Below are positions 33,643 to 41,157 of a stretch of 45,130 nucleotides of DNA, in pieces; within the stretch, counting starts at the first letter, position 1; each line of letters starts with the position of its first letter. Source of the DNA: CAYXRK01 sp964467615 (GTDB lineage Bacteria; Hydrogenedentota; Hydrogenedentia; Hydrogenedentales; GCA-2746185); contig CAYXRK010000015.1 in NCBI GenBank assembly GCA_964467615.1, positions 1-45,130 on the forward strand, given 5' to 3'. The position numbers and the translations under genes were made by a program. Below the pieces are notes generated by a model. It was not told the origin of the DNA, searched no databases, and worked only from the letters and a program-made list of their open reading frames with translations.

Positions 33643-35019
33643 CTATGCCAATGAGCACCCCGGTAAAGATCGGTCGGGCTCCCCGAGAATCTCCAGCAGC
33701 GTCGGGGCAACGTCGTAGATGGATATGCCTGACACCTCGCCCCGGCGTCTAACTGCACCGCCAGCCGCAATGAACACGCCGTTGAAATCGTGGTTCGCGT
33801 CGTCCGGCCCCGTGTCGTTCGTGACCGTGAATAACCCCGGCATTCCCACTTGACCTACGGCCCGCCAACTCATGCCGCCGATGTAGGCGATGAGGTCCGG
33901 CGCGATGCCGCGGACCTCGCGGTAGGTTTCGTCCGGCGTAATGACTTGATTGCCGACGACTTGATCCGAAGGCCCATTTATCTCACGTAGCCCAGCGGTG
34001 AGTCGGCCGCACACGGCCTCGAATTCGCTCGGATCAACGCACCCTTCCGGCTCGCGCCCTCGAACATTGAGCGTGATGCGCGCGCAATAGCCGCCCGCGG
34101 CCCAGGCCGTCGTCCGCGGCCAGTCCACCATCTCGGGCCGTAACGGCGCGGGGCCACGGGGATCCTCTTTCAAGACGAGATACCCGCGTTCGACGAGCCA
34201 TTGATTGATGCAGAATCCTCCGTGCAACGCGCGTGCGCCATGGTCTGACACGACAAATATCGTAGCGTCGTCGCCAACGAGATCGAGCAATCGCCCTATC
34301 CGGGCATCGATTTCCTCGTAGTGCCTCGGAATTACCTCGGCGTAGGGATTGCCGCTCTTGAATTGCGGATGCTCCGTGTCCCAATATCGCCAGAAGGCGT
34401 GGTGCAGCCGGTCGATGCTCATGTCCACCACCATGAAGAAGTCCCACCGCTCCCGCGCAAGGAGGTATTCGGCGACATCGAAGCGGTTGTTCATAAGTGC
34501 GCGGATTCTGTCAAGAAGCGCATCTTTGTCGTTCGTCCGGAAGTTTTCAGCGTCAATGATGTAGCCGCCTATGTCGCGCGCGAGTTCGTCCTTAAGTTTG
34601 GGTGGGTATGTGAACTGCGTGGAGGGATCCGGCGTGAGCAACCCCGACACCATGACGCCGTTCACGGCGTAGGGCGGATACGTCTGCGGCACGCCGATTA
34701 CGCACACGCGTTTGCCTGCGTCGGACAGCAAATCCCAAATTCGCGGCGCGCGGATTGTGTCGGACGTGGACAATCGGCCCGGACCGTATCCGCGCTCGTC
34801 GTGGTACTGAAAACCGTAACAGCCCAGAGTGCCGGGGTCGAGACCGCTCATCATGCATGACCACGCGGGAATGGTAATCGGCGGATCGCAACTTCGGAGA
34901 AGTCCCCAGCTACCCGCGTCCATCAAGCGGCGCAAGTTGGGCAGCGAAGGCGCGTCCGATCCAAAAATAAGGCGCGGGGACGCGCAGTCCAGACCGATGA
35001 CAAGGGCGCGGCGCGTCAT
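33643..35019 (-). CDS. Alkaline-phosphatase-superfamily protein (type I phosphodiesterase/nucleotide pyrophosphatase)
   Basis: A 458-residue protein with no clear signal peptide. Motifs follow the phosphodiesterase/NPP pattern: VIGLDCA (first metal Asp), ITIPAWSCMMSGLDPG where the family's nucleophile Thr/Ser lies (Thr in PITIP), DMSIDRLHHAFW (metal Asp and His), VVSDHGA (metal Asp-His) and a final SIYDVAPTLLEILG. The family hydrolyses phosphate mono- or diesters, or transfers phosphoryl groups, using two zinc ions; substrate unknown. It is the last gene of a four-gene minus-strand run and starts 20 bases after the cyclic-nucleotide-binding gene. This pairing could suggest nucleotide signalling, but that is inference only. 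Confidence 0.9.
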   Translation of the reverse strand: MTRRALVIGLDCASPRLIFGSDAPSLPNLRRLMDAGSWGLLRSCDPPITIPAWSCMMSGLDPGTLGCYGFQYHDERGYGPGRLSTSDTIRAPRIWDLLSDAGKRVCVIGVPQTYPPYAVNGVMVSGLLTPDPSTQFTYPPKLKDELARDIGGYIIDAENFRTNDKDALLDRIRALMNNRFDVAEYLLARERWDFFMVVDMSIDRLHHAFWRYWDTEHPQFKSGNPYAEVIPRHYEEIDARIGRLLDLVGDDATIFVVSDHGARALHGGFCINQWLVERGYLVLKEDPRGPAPLRPEMVDWPRTTAWAAGGYCARITLNVRGREPEGCVDPSEFEAVCGRLTAGLREINGPSDQVVGNQVITPDETYREVRGIAPDLIAYIGGMSWRAVGQVGMPGLFTVTNDTGPDDANHDFNGVFIAAGGAVRRRGEVSGISIYDVAPTLLEILGEPDRSLPGCSLA

Positions 35020-35039
35020 GGGAGCACCAGTGGCCGGGG

Positions 35040-35486
35040 CTAGCGACCCTCGATTTCCCGGATGGCGCGGTTGGAGTCGATAAGCCGCCGGCCGAGGCTC
35101 TTCGCGACGTTTAACAGCATTTGCACGGCGACACGTTTAGTCAGCAGTTTGTTGAACACCTCTTCGCTCAGTGAAAAGAGATTGCTGTCCTCAAGCGCGA
35201 TGACGGTCGCGCTGCGTTTCTGTCCGTTTAACAAGGAAAGTTCGCCGAACATATTGCCGACGCCCATCTCCGCGACGCATTTGGGTCCATCGAACACGCC
35301 GACCTTGCCCCCGAGCACGACGTACATGATGTTGCCGGTCGTGCCCTTGTGGAAAATGGTCTCGCCTTTTTGCACGCGTTGGGTCATTCCGTGCGCGAAA
35401 ATTTTGTACACGTCGCCCGTCTCGAGCCCGTTGAAGATTTCAACGTTCTCGACGAACATCTTCAGCCGGGGATCATCGGGTTGCAC
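35040..35486 (-). CDS. Single-domain cyclic-nucleotide-binding protein
   Basis: A 148-residue protein. The start is GTG 35486, supported by AGGAG 8 bases before it. Almost the whole chain is one CRP-type beta-roll: KGETIFHKGTTGNIMYVV, then the phosphate-binding cassette FGELSLLNGQKRSATVIA with the Gly-Glu and Arg that hold the cyclic phosphate, and a C-terminal helix. There is no helix-turn-helix, so it is not a CRP-like transcription factor by itself. It probably senses cAMP or cGMP and acts on a partner protein. It sits between a PTS EIIA-like gene (30 bases upstream) and a phosphodiesterase-fold gene (20 bases downstream). Confidence 0.92.
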   Translation of the reverse strand: MQPDDPRLKMFVENVEIFNGLETGDVYKIFAHGMTQRVQKGETIFHKGTTGNIMYVVLGGKVGVFDGPKCVAEMGVGNMFGELSLLNGQKRSATVIALEDSNLFSLSEEVFNKLLTKRVAVQMLLNVAKSLGRRLIDSNRAIREIEGR

Positions 35487-35516
35487 GAAATCGCTCCTTC
35501 CAGTTCAGCCGCGCGT

Positions 35517-36347
35517 CTATACGACGTAAATGTAGCGCGCGCAGTTCGAGCACGTATGAATGTGGGCGGTGTCCTGCCTGACTTTCTGCACAAATTTTGA
35601 GGGCAGCCGTATGAAGCAGCCTTGGCACGTGTCGCCCTCGACCGGCACCAGCGCCGGCGCGCGGCCCTTCATCAGCTTGTCGTAGTGGGTCAAGATGCGC
35701 GGCTCGACCAGCGCGCGAATCGTGTCGATCCGCTTTTTGATTTGCGTTTTTCCGGTCTTCGCCGCGTTCAGCATTTCCTGATGCAGTTGCAGCCGCGCCA
35801 GAAGTATTAAGTCGGCGTGCCCATCTTTCATTTTCGGAATGCTGGGGTCGGCCTGGACTTTTTTGAAGCTCTGTTCGTGTGTGTCGTCGAACGACTTTGC
35901 AATTATTTCGAGCAGGTCGAACATTGCGTCACCATCGCTCGCGTCAAGCAGCGTCTGCAAACGGTCCCCGTTCGATAGAATACGCGCGACTGTCGCGACG
36001 AAGTTCAAGTACGTGGTTTGCTGCGCGGGCGGATAACAAATGAGAAAGATCAATTTGACCGGCTTGCGATCGACGGCGAGAAAATCGAGGCCGTCCGGTG
36101 CGCGCCCGATGGCGCACATCAGCCCCTTCAATCCGGGGATACGTGCATGCGGCACCGCGATCGCGTTGCCGATTCCCGTGCTCTCGGTGGCTTCGCGCGC
36201 CACAATCTGGTCAAGCGCGAGCGCAACGTCTTTCATGCGTTTTTTATCGTACAGGTGGTGCGTCAGTTCCTTCAGCGCGTCCGATTTGTTCGTTGACCTA
36301 ATCCGGGGGATGACGCACGATTTCGCAATGAATTCCGTTATGACCAT
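35517..36347 (-). CDS. PTS EIIA (fructose/Ntr type) domain fused to a C4 zinc-ribbon domain
   Basis: A 276-residue protein. Residues 1-150 are an EIIA type-2 (PtsN/FruA-like) domain: IGNAIAVPHAR carries the phosphorylated His, followed by DRKPVKLIFLI and ARIL, typical of the family. After a linker (150-175) the rest resembles the CdsZ/DUF164 family: a helical coiled-coil part (RLQLHQEMLNAAKTGKTQIK) and a C-terminal ribbon with CQGC and CSNC, which should bind zinc. No EIIB/EIIC, HPr or EI gene is present, so a regulatory role is more likely than sugar transport. It starts 39 bases after the 62-residue gene; the ribosome site is weak. The fusion of these two folds is unusual in my recollection. 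Confidence 0.88.
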   Translation of the reverse strand: MVITEFIAKSCVIPRIRSTNKSDALKELTHHLYDKKRMKDVALALDQIVAREATESTGIGNAIAVPHARIPGLKGLMCAIGRAPDGLDFLAVDRKPVKLIFLICYPPAQQTTYLNFVATVARILSNGDRLQTLLDASDGDAMFDLLEIIAKSFDDTHEQSFKKVQADPSIPKMKDGHADLILLARLQLHQEMLNAAKTGKTQIKKRIDTIRALVEPRILTHYDKLMKGRAPALVPVEGDTCQGCFIRLPSKFVQKVRQDTAHIHTCSNCARYIYVV

Positions 36348-36386
36348 TCGATACCCGTCCTACCAACCGGCTGGGCCGGTTGCGCG

Positions 36387-36575
36387 CTACTCATACCAGA
36401 TTGACGTCACCATCACCGACTCGGCGGGACGGCCGTCGTGGCCCCGCTCGTCGCCAATTGTCTGCGTGACCATCTTGGGCGTGGCGTGGTTCCGCTCCAT
36501 CCATTCGCTGATCGTGTGGTCCATCTCATGGATGGACTCCACGGACAGTTTCGCCACGAACGTCTTGAGCTTCAT
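36387..36575 (-). CDS. Small conserved-looking protein of unknown function (62 aa)
   Basis: 62 residues, acidic/basic mixed, with no membrane segment. It starts MKLKTFVAKLSVESIHEMD and ends VMVTSIWYE, suggesting a small alpha/beta fold. GAGGG lies 9 bases before ATG 36575, and a good promoter sits about 40 bases upstream. It is the first gene of the run with the EIIA-zinc-ribbon, cyclic-nucleotide-binding and phosphodiesterase genes. In proteobacteria the ribosome-hibernation gene hpf sits beside ptsN, but no hpf motif is visible here. Not recognised. Confidence 0.65.
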   Translation of the reverse strand: MKLKTFVAKLSVESIHEMDHTISEWMERNHATPKMVTQTIGDERGHDGRPAESVMVTSIWYE

Positions 36576-36613
36576 GCGCGCCGACCCTCGAAAACTTAGT
36601 GCGAGGCCGGTGG

Positions 36614-36642
36614 ATAATACACTGCGGTCCCGCGCACGGCAA
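36614..36642 (-). promoter_or_regulatory. Sigma70-type promoter for the EIIA/cyclic-nucleotide operon
   Basis: Reading the minus strand, TTGCCG (36642-36637) and TATTAT (36619-36614) are separated by exactly 17 bases and match the -35 and -10 consensus at 4/6 and 5/6. The predicted transcript would start about 30 bases before ATG 36575. Confidence 0.55.
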
Positions 36643-36666
36643 AGTATCGGGTGAGAGCGATTTCGG

Positions 36667-37524
36667 CTACGTGGCTGCCCCCATTGCCGCGGCCCGCATA
36701 ATCTCGATTGGCGCGTCGAGTCCGGTCCATCGCTTGAACTGGAGCGCGGCTTGTTCGATGAGCATTTCGATACCGTAAACCACCTGGCAGCCGGCTGCTT
36801 TCGCTTCGCGGATGAGACGAGTTTCGTTCGGCTTGTAGACCATGTCGAACACGACGTGATCCGGCCGTAACAGCTGCGAGGGTATGGGCGATTGCTGCAC
36901 GCTCTTGGGCGTCATGCCGACAGGAGTACCATTGACGATAACATCATGGGACATCAGTGCCTTCGCTAAATCAGACGCGAGGCTCCCTGGTTCAATCACA
37001 CGCCCGGTCGCTCGGCCCAAGATCGTGGCGAGCGCATCCGCTTTCGCCGGATCGCGGGCAAGTAAGGTGACGCGTTCGACGCCCGGCGTATCCGCCACCG
37101 CGCATGCAACGGCGCGCACCGCGCCGCCTGCGCCGAGGAACAAAACGCGTTTACCCGCGAGATCGATACCTTCGCGAGCGAATGCGCGAAGCGCGCCTGG
37201 GCCGTCGGTGGTTGCGCCGATGAGCCGGCCGTTGTCGTTGGTGATCGTGTTGACGCTCCCCACCCTGGCGGCCATTGGATCGAGTTCGTCGAGATGCGGA
37301 ATCACGGCGAGCTTGTGCGGAATGGTCACGCTGACGCCTCGGAACGACGGCATCGCGCGAAGTTCCGTGAGGAACGCGGCAACGTCTTCGATCTCGAAGG
37401 CCGAGTACGAGTAGTTCAGCCCGAGCGCCGCAAAGGCCGCGTTGTGAATCGCGGGCGACAACGACTGGCTGACCGGTTTGCCGATCACCGCGCAAAGCCG
37501 TGTGTGAGCGTCGATGGGGATCAT
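36667..37524 (-). CDS. aroE: Shikimate dehydrogenase (NADP+)
   Basis: A 285-residue enzyme that reduces 3-dehydroshikimate to shikimate in the route to chorismate, the precursor used by the menF/menD products at the right end of the window. ATG 37524 is chosen, although the frame stays open upstream, because the family N-terminus CAVIGKPVSQSLSPAIHNAA begins there and GGAG lies 7 bases before. Motifs: SLSP shikimate-binding loop, VTIPHK with the catalytic Lys, NTI, ATTDGPG with the catalytic Asp, the GAGGAVRAVA nucleotide loop, and a C-terminal YGIEMLIEQAALQF. Its start overlaps the stop of the AtpI-like gene by 4 bases (ATGA), so translation is probably coupled. Confidence 0.95.
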   Translation of the reverse strand: MIPIDAHTRLCAVIGKPVSQSLSPAIHNAAFAALGLNYSYSAFEIEDVAAFLTELRAMPSFRGVSVTIPHKLAVIPHLDELDPMAARVGSVNTITNDNGRLIGATTDGPGALRAFAREGIDLAGKRVLFLGAGGAVRAVACAVADTPGVERVTLLARDPAKADALATILGRATGRVIEPGSLASDLAKALMSHDVIVNGTPVGMTPKSVQQSPIPSQLLRPDHVVFDMVYKPNETRLIREAKAAGCQVVYGIEMLIEQAALQFKRWTGLDAPIEIMRAAAMGAAT

Positions 37525-37934
37525 GCGCCGTCTCCGCCAGATTTCTTGCCCACGCCTTTTATGCCGTAGTAGGACAAGACGATTCGGATAACAAATATGC
37601 CGCCGACAGCCGCCATGAGCCCGTAGTACGTTTCCTGGTCGAGCAGAAACGCGCGGTATAGCACCAGTCCGTAGAGCAGAAACCGAATGTAGGTGAGGGT
37701 CAGTATGTGGTACTTGATTTTTTCCGGTTGCGACGCCGCGATCTTCTCGAGCCGCACCGCCATGATCCAAAAGCCGAGCACCCCCACGGCGCCACCCATC
37801 GCTGCCCCCGCGGCCGCGACGCGGCTGAACGGAAACAGCACGCCCGCGCCAATGGCAGTGATCACGAGCGCGGCCCGCGCAGCTTTTACACGAAAGCGAC
37901 GGTACTCCGGCAAGGCCTCGTCCAGTTTCGCCAC
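37521..37934 (-). CDS. Small four-helix membrane protein, ATP synthase subunit I-like
   Basis: 137 residues from GTG 37934. Hydrophobic segments lie at about residues 20-40, 42-62, 78-98 and 100-122, in the pattern of the AtpI/ATP-synt_I family (AIGAGVLFPFS, then GGAVGVLGFWIMAVRLEKI and YIRFLLYGLVLYRAF). In other bacteria AtpI helps assemble the c-ring and precedes the atp operon. Here no other ATP synthase gene is in view, and it lies between a serine hydrolase (3 bases away) and aroE (4-base overlap). The family assignment is moderate; another small membrane protein is possible. Confidence 0.8.
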   Translation of the reverse strand: MAKLDEALPEYRRFRVKAARAALVITAIGAGVLFPFSRVAAAGAAMGGAVGVLGFWIMAVRLEKIAASQPEKIKYHILTLTYIRFLLYGLVLYRAFLLDQETYYGLMAAVGGIFVIRIVLSYYGIKGVGKKSGGDGA

Positions 37935-37937
37935 GGG

Positions 37938-39611
37938 CTAGTCGAACCCTTCCACCCGGCGGAACCACATGTGGCGCACCCTTGGGTTCGAACTGATGCG
38001 AACGCCGTCGCATTTTCCGTCCGCGCCGCGCGTGAAGTAGAACGTGGCCAACTCGGCCGCGAAACCGTCGCGGAAGCTGGGCCGAAGGATCCGCTCCTCG
38101 TTCTTGGGCCGCCGGAGCACGAGGCCCTCATCGGTCACGTGGAACCGGTAGAAGACGTCCAACTCCCCGCTGTAGTAGGTCCCCGCCAATTCGGCCAGAT
38201 ACTCGCGCGCGTCGTCCTTTTCGCCAACGCGCTCGAGGACCCGATCGTCCCCGCCCGCGGTGGTCCATCGGACGGCGTTCTCGTTCTCGAACGTGAACGT
38301 CATCCATCCCGGTGCGCTCATGGGCGAGAAGACGTTCGCGCCGGATTTGAACAACGCAATCGTGGGGTCGCCAGGGATGATTACACGAAACTCATCCTTG
38401 AATGTGCTGAACGTCAGCATGTCGCCGCTGCTCTTGTGTACGAAGTTGCCGTCCAACGTTTCCAGTTCATTCGGATCCGTGGCTAGAACTGGGCCGGAGT
38501 AGTCCTGTGGCAGGCGGGGCCCGTCGGCAGGAGCTTCGGACAACTTGTCAGGCAGGTAAATATCGACAATTGATTGTCCCAACCCTTGCGCGCTTGCGCT
38601 CGCCAGATTCGAAAACACAGCGACCCCACACCGCTCGCTCGGAACGTAGATCGAGACCGACCTGAATCCCGCGTCCGATCCGCCGTGGGAAATAATGTCG
38701 AGCCCCTTGTACTTACCTACGTCCACGCCCGACGCGTAGGTCAGTTTCTCGCCTCCGTTCAGCAGTCCCGGTTGCAGCATCATCGCCGCAACGGCGTCGC
38801 CGCCAAGCTGATGCGTCGTGCAGTTATATTGCCATTTAAGCAAATCGCCGACGGTCGTGAACAAGCTCGTCGCTCCGGCGGTTGAGTAGTTCAGTAGACT
38901 GGTTTTGAAGCCATCGCCGTCCTTCTCGTAGGAATACGCGCGCCCCGGATCGATGTGCGAGGCGTCCATGTGGAAGTGCGTGCGCGTCATCCCGAGTGGA
39001 CCAAAAACCCGCTCCTGACAAAACGCGTCCAAGGACTTTCCCGAAACCCGCTCTGCAATCACCCCCAACAACGTGTATCCCGTGTTCGAATACGTGTAAC
39101 GATCGCCGGGGAGAAAGTTCAGTTCCTTCTGTCTTGCGACAATTTTCAAAATGTCCTTCGTATCGAAGATGTCGCCCCACACCCAGCCGGACATAAGCAG
39201 CAGCGTCCACTGATCTCGGATTCCCGACGTGTGGTTCAGCAAATGCCGAATCGTGAGCGGGTGGCCGAAATCGGGAATCTCCGCGACATACTTGCGTGCC
39301 TCGTCATCGATCGAAAGTTTGCCGTCCGCCGCGAGCAGAACGACGGCCATCGCCGTAAACTGCTTGGACACCGACGCCACATGAAATATCGTGTCCGGCT
39401 GGATCGGAAGGCCGTACTCGAGCTGCGCGGACCCGTAACCCTTCGAGTAGATCAGTTGACCGTCCCGCGCGATCCCCACGGCGCAACCGGGCGAATCGGC
39501 CCTATCAAATTTCTCGAACAGCGCGTCGACCTTGTCCGTCAATTCATCGGCATGGCCCGCGGCAATCAACGCAAAAACAAAGAGCGTGGGGCGTATTCCT
39601 ATGGTATTCAA
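37938..39611 (-). CDS. Secreted serine hydrolase (class C beta-lactamase/DD-peptidase fold)
   Basis: 557 residues from TTG 39611. The frame also allows GTG 39620, but GGAGG (39624-39620) overlaps that codon and stands 8 bases from the TTG, which gives a clean signal peptide (PTLFVFALIAAGHA). The catalytic domain (to about residue 345) has SVSK (Ser nucleophile and Lys), YSNTGY (the YxN motif) and HGGSDAG (the HxG motif), all intact. The C-terminal ~200 residues form a lipocalin-like extension, as in many Pab87/EstB-type relatives (for example GTYYSGELDVFYRF). The family includes esterases, D-amino-acid peptidases and penicillin-binding enzymes, so substrate cannot be told. It is the first gene of the unit with the AtpI-like gene and aroE. 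Confidence 0.92.
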   Translation of the reverse strand: MNTIGIRPTLFVFALIAAGHADELTDKVDALFEKFDRADSPGCAVGIARDGQLIYSKGYGSAQLEYGLPIQPDTIFHVASVSKQFTAMAVVLLAADGKLSIDDEARKYVAEIPDFGHPLTIRHLLNHTSGIRDQWTLLLMSGWVWGDIFDTKDILKIVARQKELNFLPGDRYTYSNTGYTLLGVIAERVSGKSLDAFCQERVFGPLGMTRTHFHMDASHIDPGRAYSYEKDGDGFKTSLLNYSTAGATSLFTTVGDLLKWQYNCTTHQLGGDAVAAMMLQPGLLNGGEKLTYASGVDVGKYKGLDIISHGGSDAGFRSVSIYVPSERCGVAVFSNLASASAQGLGQSIVDIYLPDKLSEAPADGPRLPQDYSGPVLATDPNELETLDGNFVHKSSGDMLTFSTFKDEFRVIIPGDPTIALFKSGANVFSPMSAPGWMTFTFENENAVRWTTAGGDDRVLERVGEKDDAREYLAELAGTYYSGELDVFYRFHVTDEGLVLRRPKNEERILRPSFRDGFAAELATFYFTRGADGKCDGVRISSNPRVRHMWFRRVEGFD

Positions 39612-39929
39612 TTGTCCCACCTCCCTGGGCTTGTGTCGTGTTGCGCATTCCGTTCAGGCTCGGGGTATCGAGTCAGGCCATCGGCACGGGGGCCCTTCAA
39701 GGATCCGGGGCCAGCCCGCGATCCGGCCAAGAGCGTATCAACGGGTTGATAGGGCTGCAAGGATTTGAAAGCCGTAGACGCACCGGACAGGTACAGACAA
39801 TCGACGCCGACGCGGGTTAGGCCCATGATGAAGGCAGATCCGAAGGTGCTCGAAGGCGGCTTCGGGCACGGCTTGCAAGTTTGCGACGATAGTTGACATT
39901 CTCGCTTGAGCGGATCGAGTTGCAGGCCC
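39612..39929. other. 318-bp divergent intergenic region with a 16-bp inverted repeat
   Basis: The region lies between the minus-strand serine hydrolase and the plus-strand ABC ATPase and should hold both promoters. At 39736-39751 lies TATCAAC-GG-GTTGATA (7-bp perfect arms). A consensus TTGACA at 39893-39898 points toward the ATPase, but no good -10 follows at the right distance. No protein with family motifs is seen in any frame. Confidence 0.45.
39620..39624 (-). promoter_or_regulatory. Shine-Dalgarno that fixes a TTG start
   Basis: GGAGG on the minus strand lies 8 bases before TTG 39611 and overlaps the alternative GTG 39620, so the TTG is the better start of the serine hydrolase. Confidence 0.65.
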
Positions 39930-41042
39930 ATGGCGAGCGTCGAACTAAAGAACGTCAGCAAGACCTTCCCCGGCGGCGTCATCGCGCTGCACCCGGCGGA
40001 TATCACCGTCGCGCATGGCGAATTTGTCGTGCTCGTCGGCCCCTCGGGCTGCGGCAAATCCACTGCGCTGCGCCTCATTGCCGGCCTCGAACAACCCACC
40101 ACCGGCGAACTCCTCATCGGCGGCCGCGTCGTCAACCATGTCGAACCCAAAGATCGTGACATCGCGATGGTCTTCCAAAATTACGCGCTCTATCCGCACA
40201 TGACCGTCTACAAAAACTTGGCGTTCGGTCTCGCGGTCTGCAAAGTCCCCAAGGCCGAAATTCGCGATCGCGTCACCCGCGCGGCCCGCACCCTGGGCAT
40301 CGAGGACCTCCTCGAGCGCAAACCCCGCGCCCTCTCCGGCGGCCAGCGCCAACGCGTCGCGCTGGGCCGCGCTATCGTCCGCGAGCCGGCCGTCTTTCTC
40401 TTCGACGAACCCCTCTCGAACCTCGATGCACAATTTCGCGTGCAGATGCGCACCGAAATCACCCGCCTCCACCGCCAACTTGGCGCGACGATGATCTACG
40501 TCACGCACGACCAAGTCGAAGCGATGACGATGGGCAGCCGCATCGTCGTCATGCGCGAAGGCCGCATCCAGCAAGCCGGCCCGCCGCGCGAAATCTACGA
40601 GCACCCCGCGAACCGCTTCGTCGCGGGGTTCATCAGCAGCCCTCAAATGAACTTCATCGACGGCGAACTCAGCGCGGCCAACGGCGTCCTCACCTTCACC
40701 GCCCACGGCGGGGCGTTCACCCTCCCGCTCGGCCCCGAAACCGCCAACGCCCTTCGCAACCATCGCGACCGCGTCGTCACCCTCGGCATCCGGCCCGAAC
40801 ACATCCACATCGTCGCCACGCTCGCCGCCGCCCACTTCACCGCGACCATAGAAACCGTCGAACTCCTCGGCGCGGATACGTATGTTTATGTGCGCACGGA
40901 CTCTCCAACCATGCCGACTGACACTCTCGTGACACGTGTTGTACCGAGTTTCGTTCTCTCCGTGGGCGCGCGCCTCTCCCTTTCGTTCTCGACGGAGAAT
41001 TTGCACTTCTTCGACGGAACTAACGGAAACTCGGTCTGCTAA
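39930..41042 (+). CDS. ABC transporter ATP-binding protein, MalK/UgpC type
   Basis: 370 residues from ATG 39930; the frame is open to TTG 39906, but MASVELKNVSKTFPGG is the normal family start. All ATPase motifs are present: Walker A GPSGCGKST, Q-loop VFQNYALYPHM, signature LSGGQRQR, Walker B VFLFDEP followed by LSNLDA, and the H-loop YVTHDQVEAM. The C-terminal ~130 residues are the OB-fold (TOBE/MalK regulatory) domain, with LGIRPEHI, which marks carbohydrate-importer ATPases (maltose, glycerol-3-phosphate, trehalose). No permease or matching binding protein is beside it, as often seen for ATPases shared by several transporters. The binding lipoprotein 8 kb away is of the ribose class and would normally use an RbsA-type ATPase. 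Confidence 0.94.
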   Translation: MASVELKNVSKTFPGGVIALHPADITVAHGEFVVLVGPSGCGKSTALRLIAGLEQPTTGELLIGGRVVNHVEPKDRDIAMVFQNYALYPHMTVYKNLAFGLAVCKVPKAEIRDRVTRAARTLGIEDLLERKPRALSGGQRQRVALGRAIVREPAVFLFDEPLSNLDAQFRVQMRTEITRLHRQLGATMIYVTHDQVEAMTMGSRIVVMREGRIQQAGPPREIYEHPANRFVAGFISSPQMNFIDGELSAANGVLTFTAHGGAFTLPLGPETANALRNHRDRVVTLGIRPEHIHIVATLAAAHFTATIETVELLGADTYVYVRTDSPTMPTDTLVTRVVPSFVLSVGARLSLSFSTENLHFFDGTNGNSVC

Positions 41043-41111
41043 TCCGAGTAACTCCGACTAACAAATAAGCGATGTAGCGCGCTCGGATTTCCGCCGTTCC
41101 GATCGGGCCGC

Positions 41112-41117
41112 TATACT
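41112..41117 (+). promoter_or_regulatory. Possible -10 element for the menaquinone operon
   Basis: TATACT lies 40 bases before the menG start; the -35 position (TTCCGC, 17 bases upstream) is weak. An 8-bp inverted repeat (41041-41048 with 41082-41089) just upstream could help end the ABC ATPase transcript. Confidence 0.35.
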
Positions 41118-41157
41118 ATGTCCCCCGCGCATCACCCGTGCGCGCGGAGCACCCGTC

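Noticed and set aside
36667..38013. 448-codon version of shikimate dehydrogenase
   Set aside because: The extra 163 residues are antisense-like Arg-rich sequence over the AtpI-like gene; the AroE fold starts at ATG 37524.
39608..40162. Minus-strand frame with a 'DLPQPEGPTSTTN'-type protein
   Set aside because: This is the familiar antisense shadow of the ABC ATPase Walker A region, not a gene.
30721..41042. Binding lipoprotein and MalK-type ATPase as one transporter
   Set aside because: They are 8 kb apart on opposite strands and belong to different transporter classes (ribose type versus maltose/UgpC type), with no permease present.
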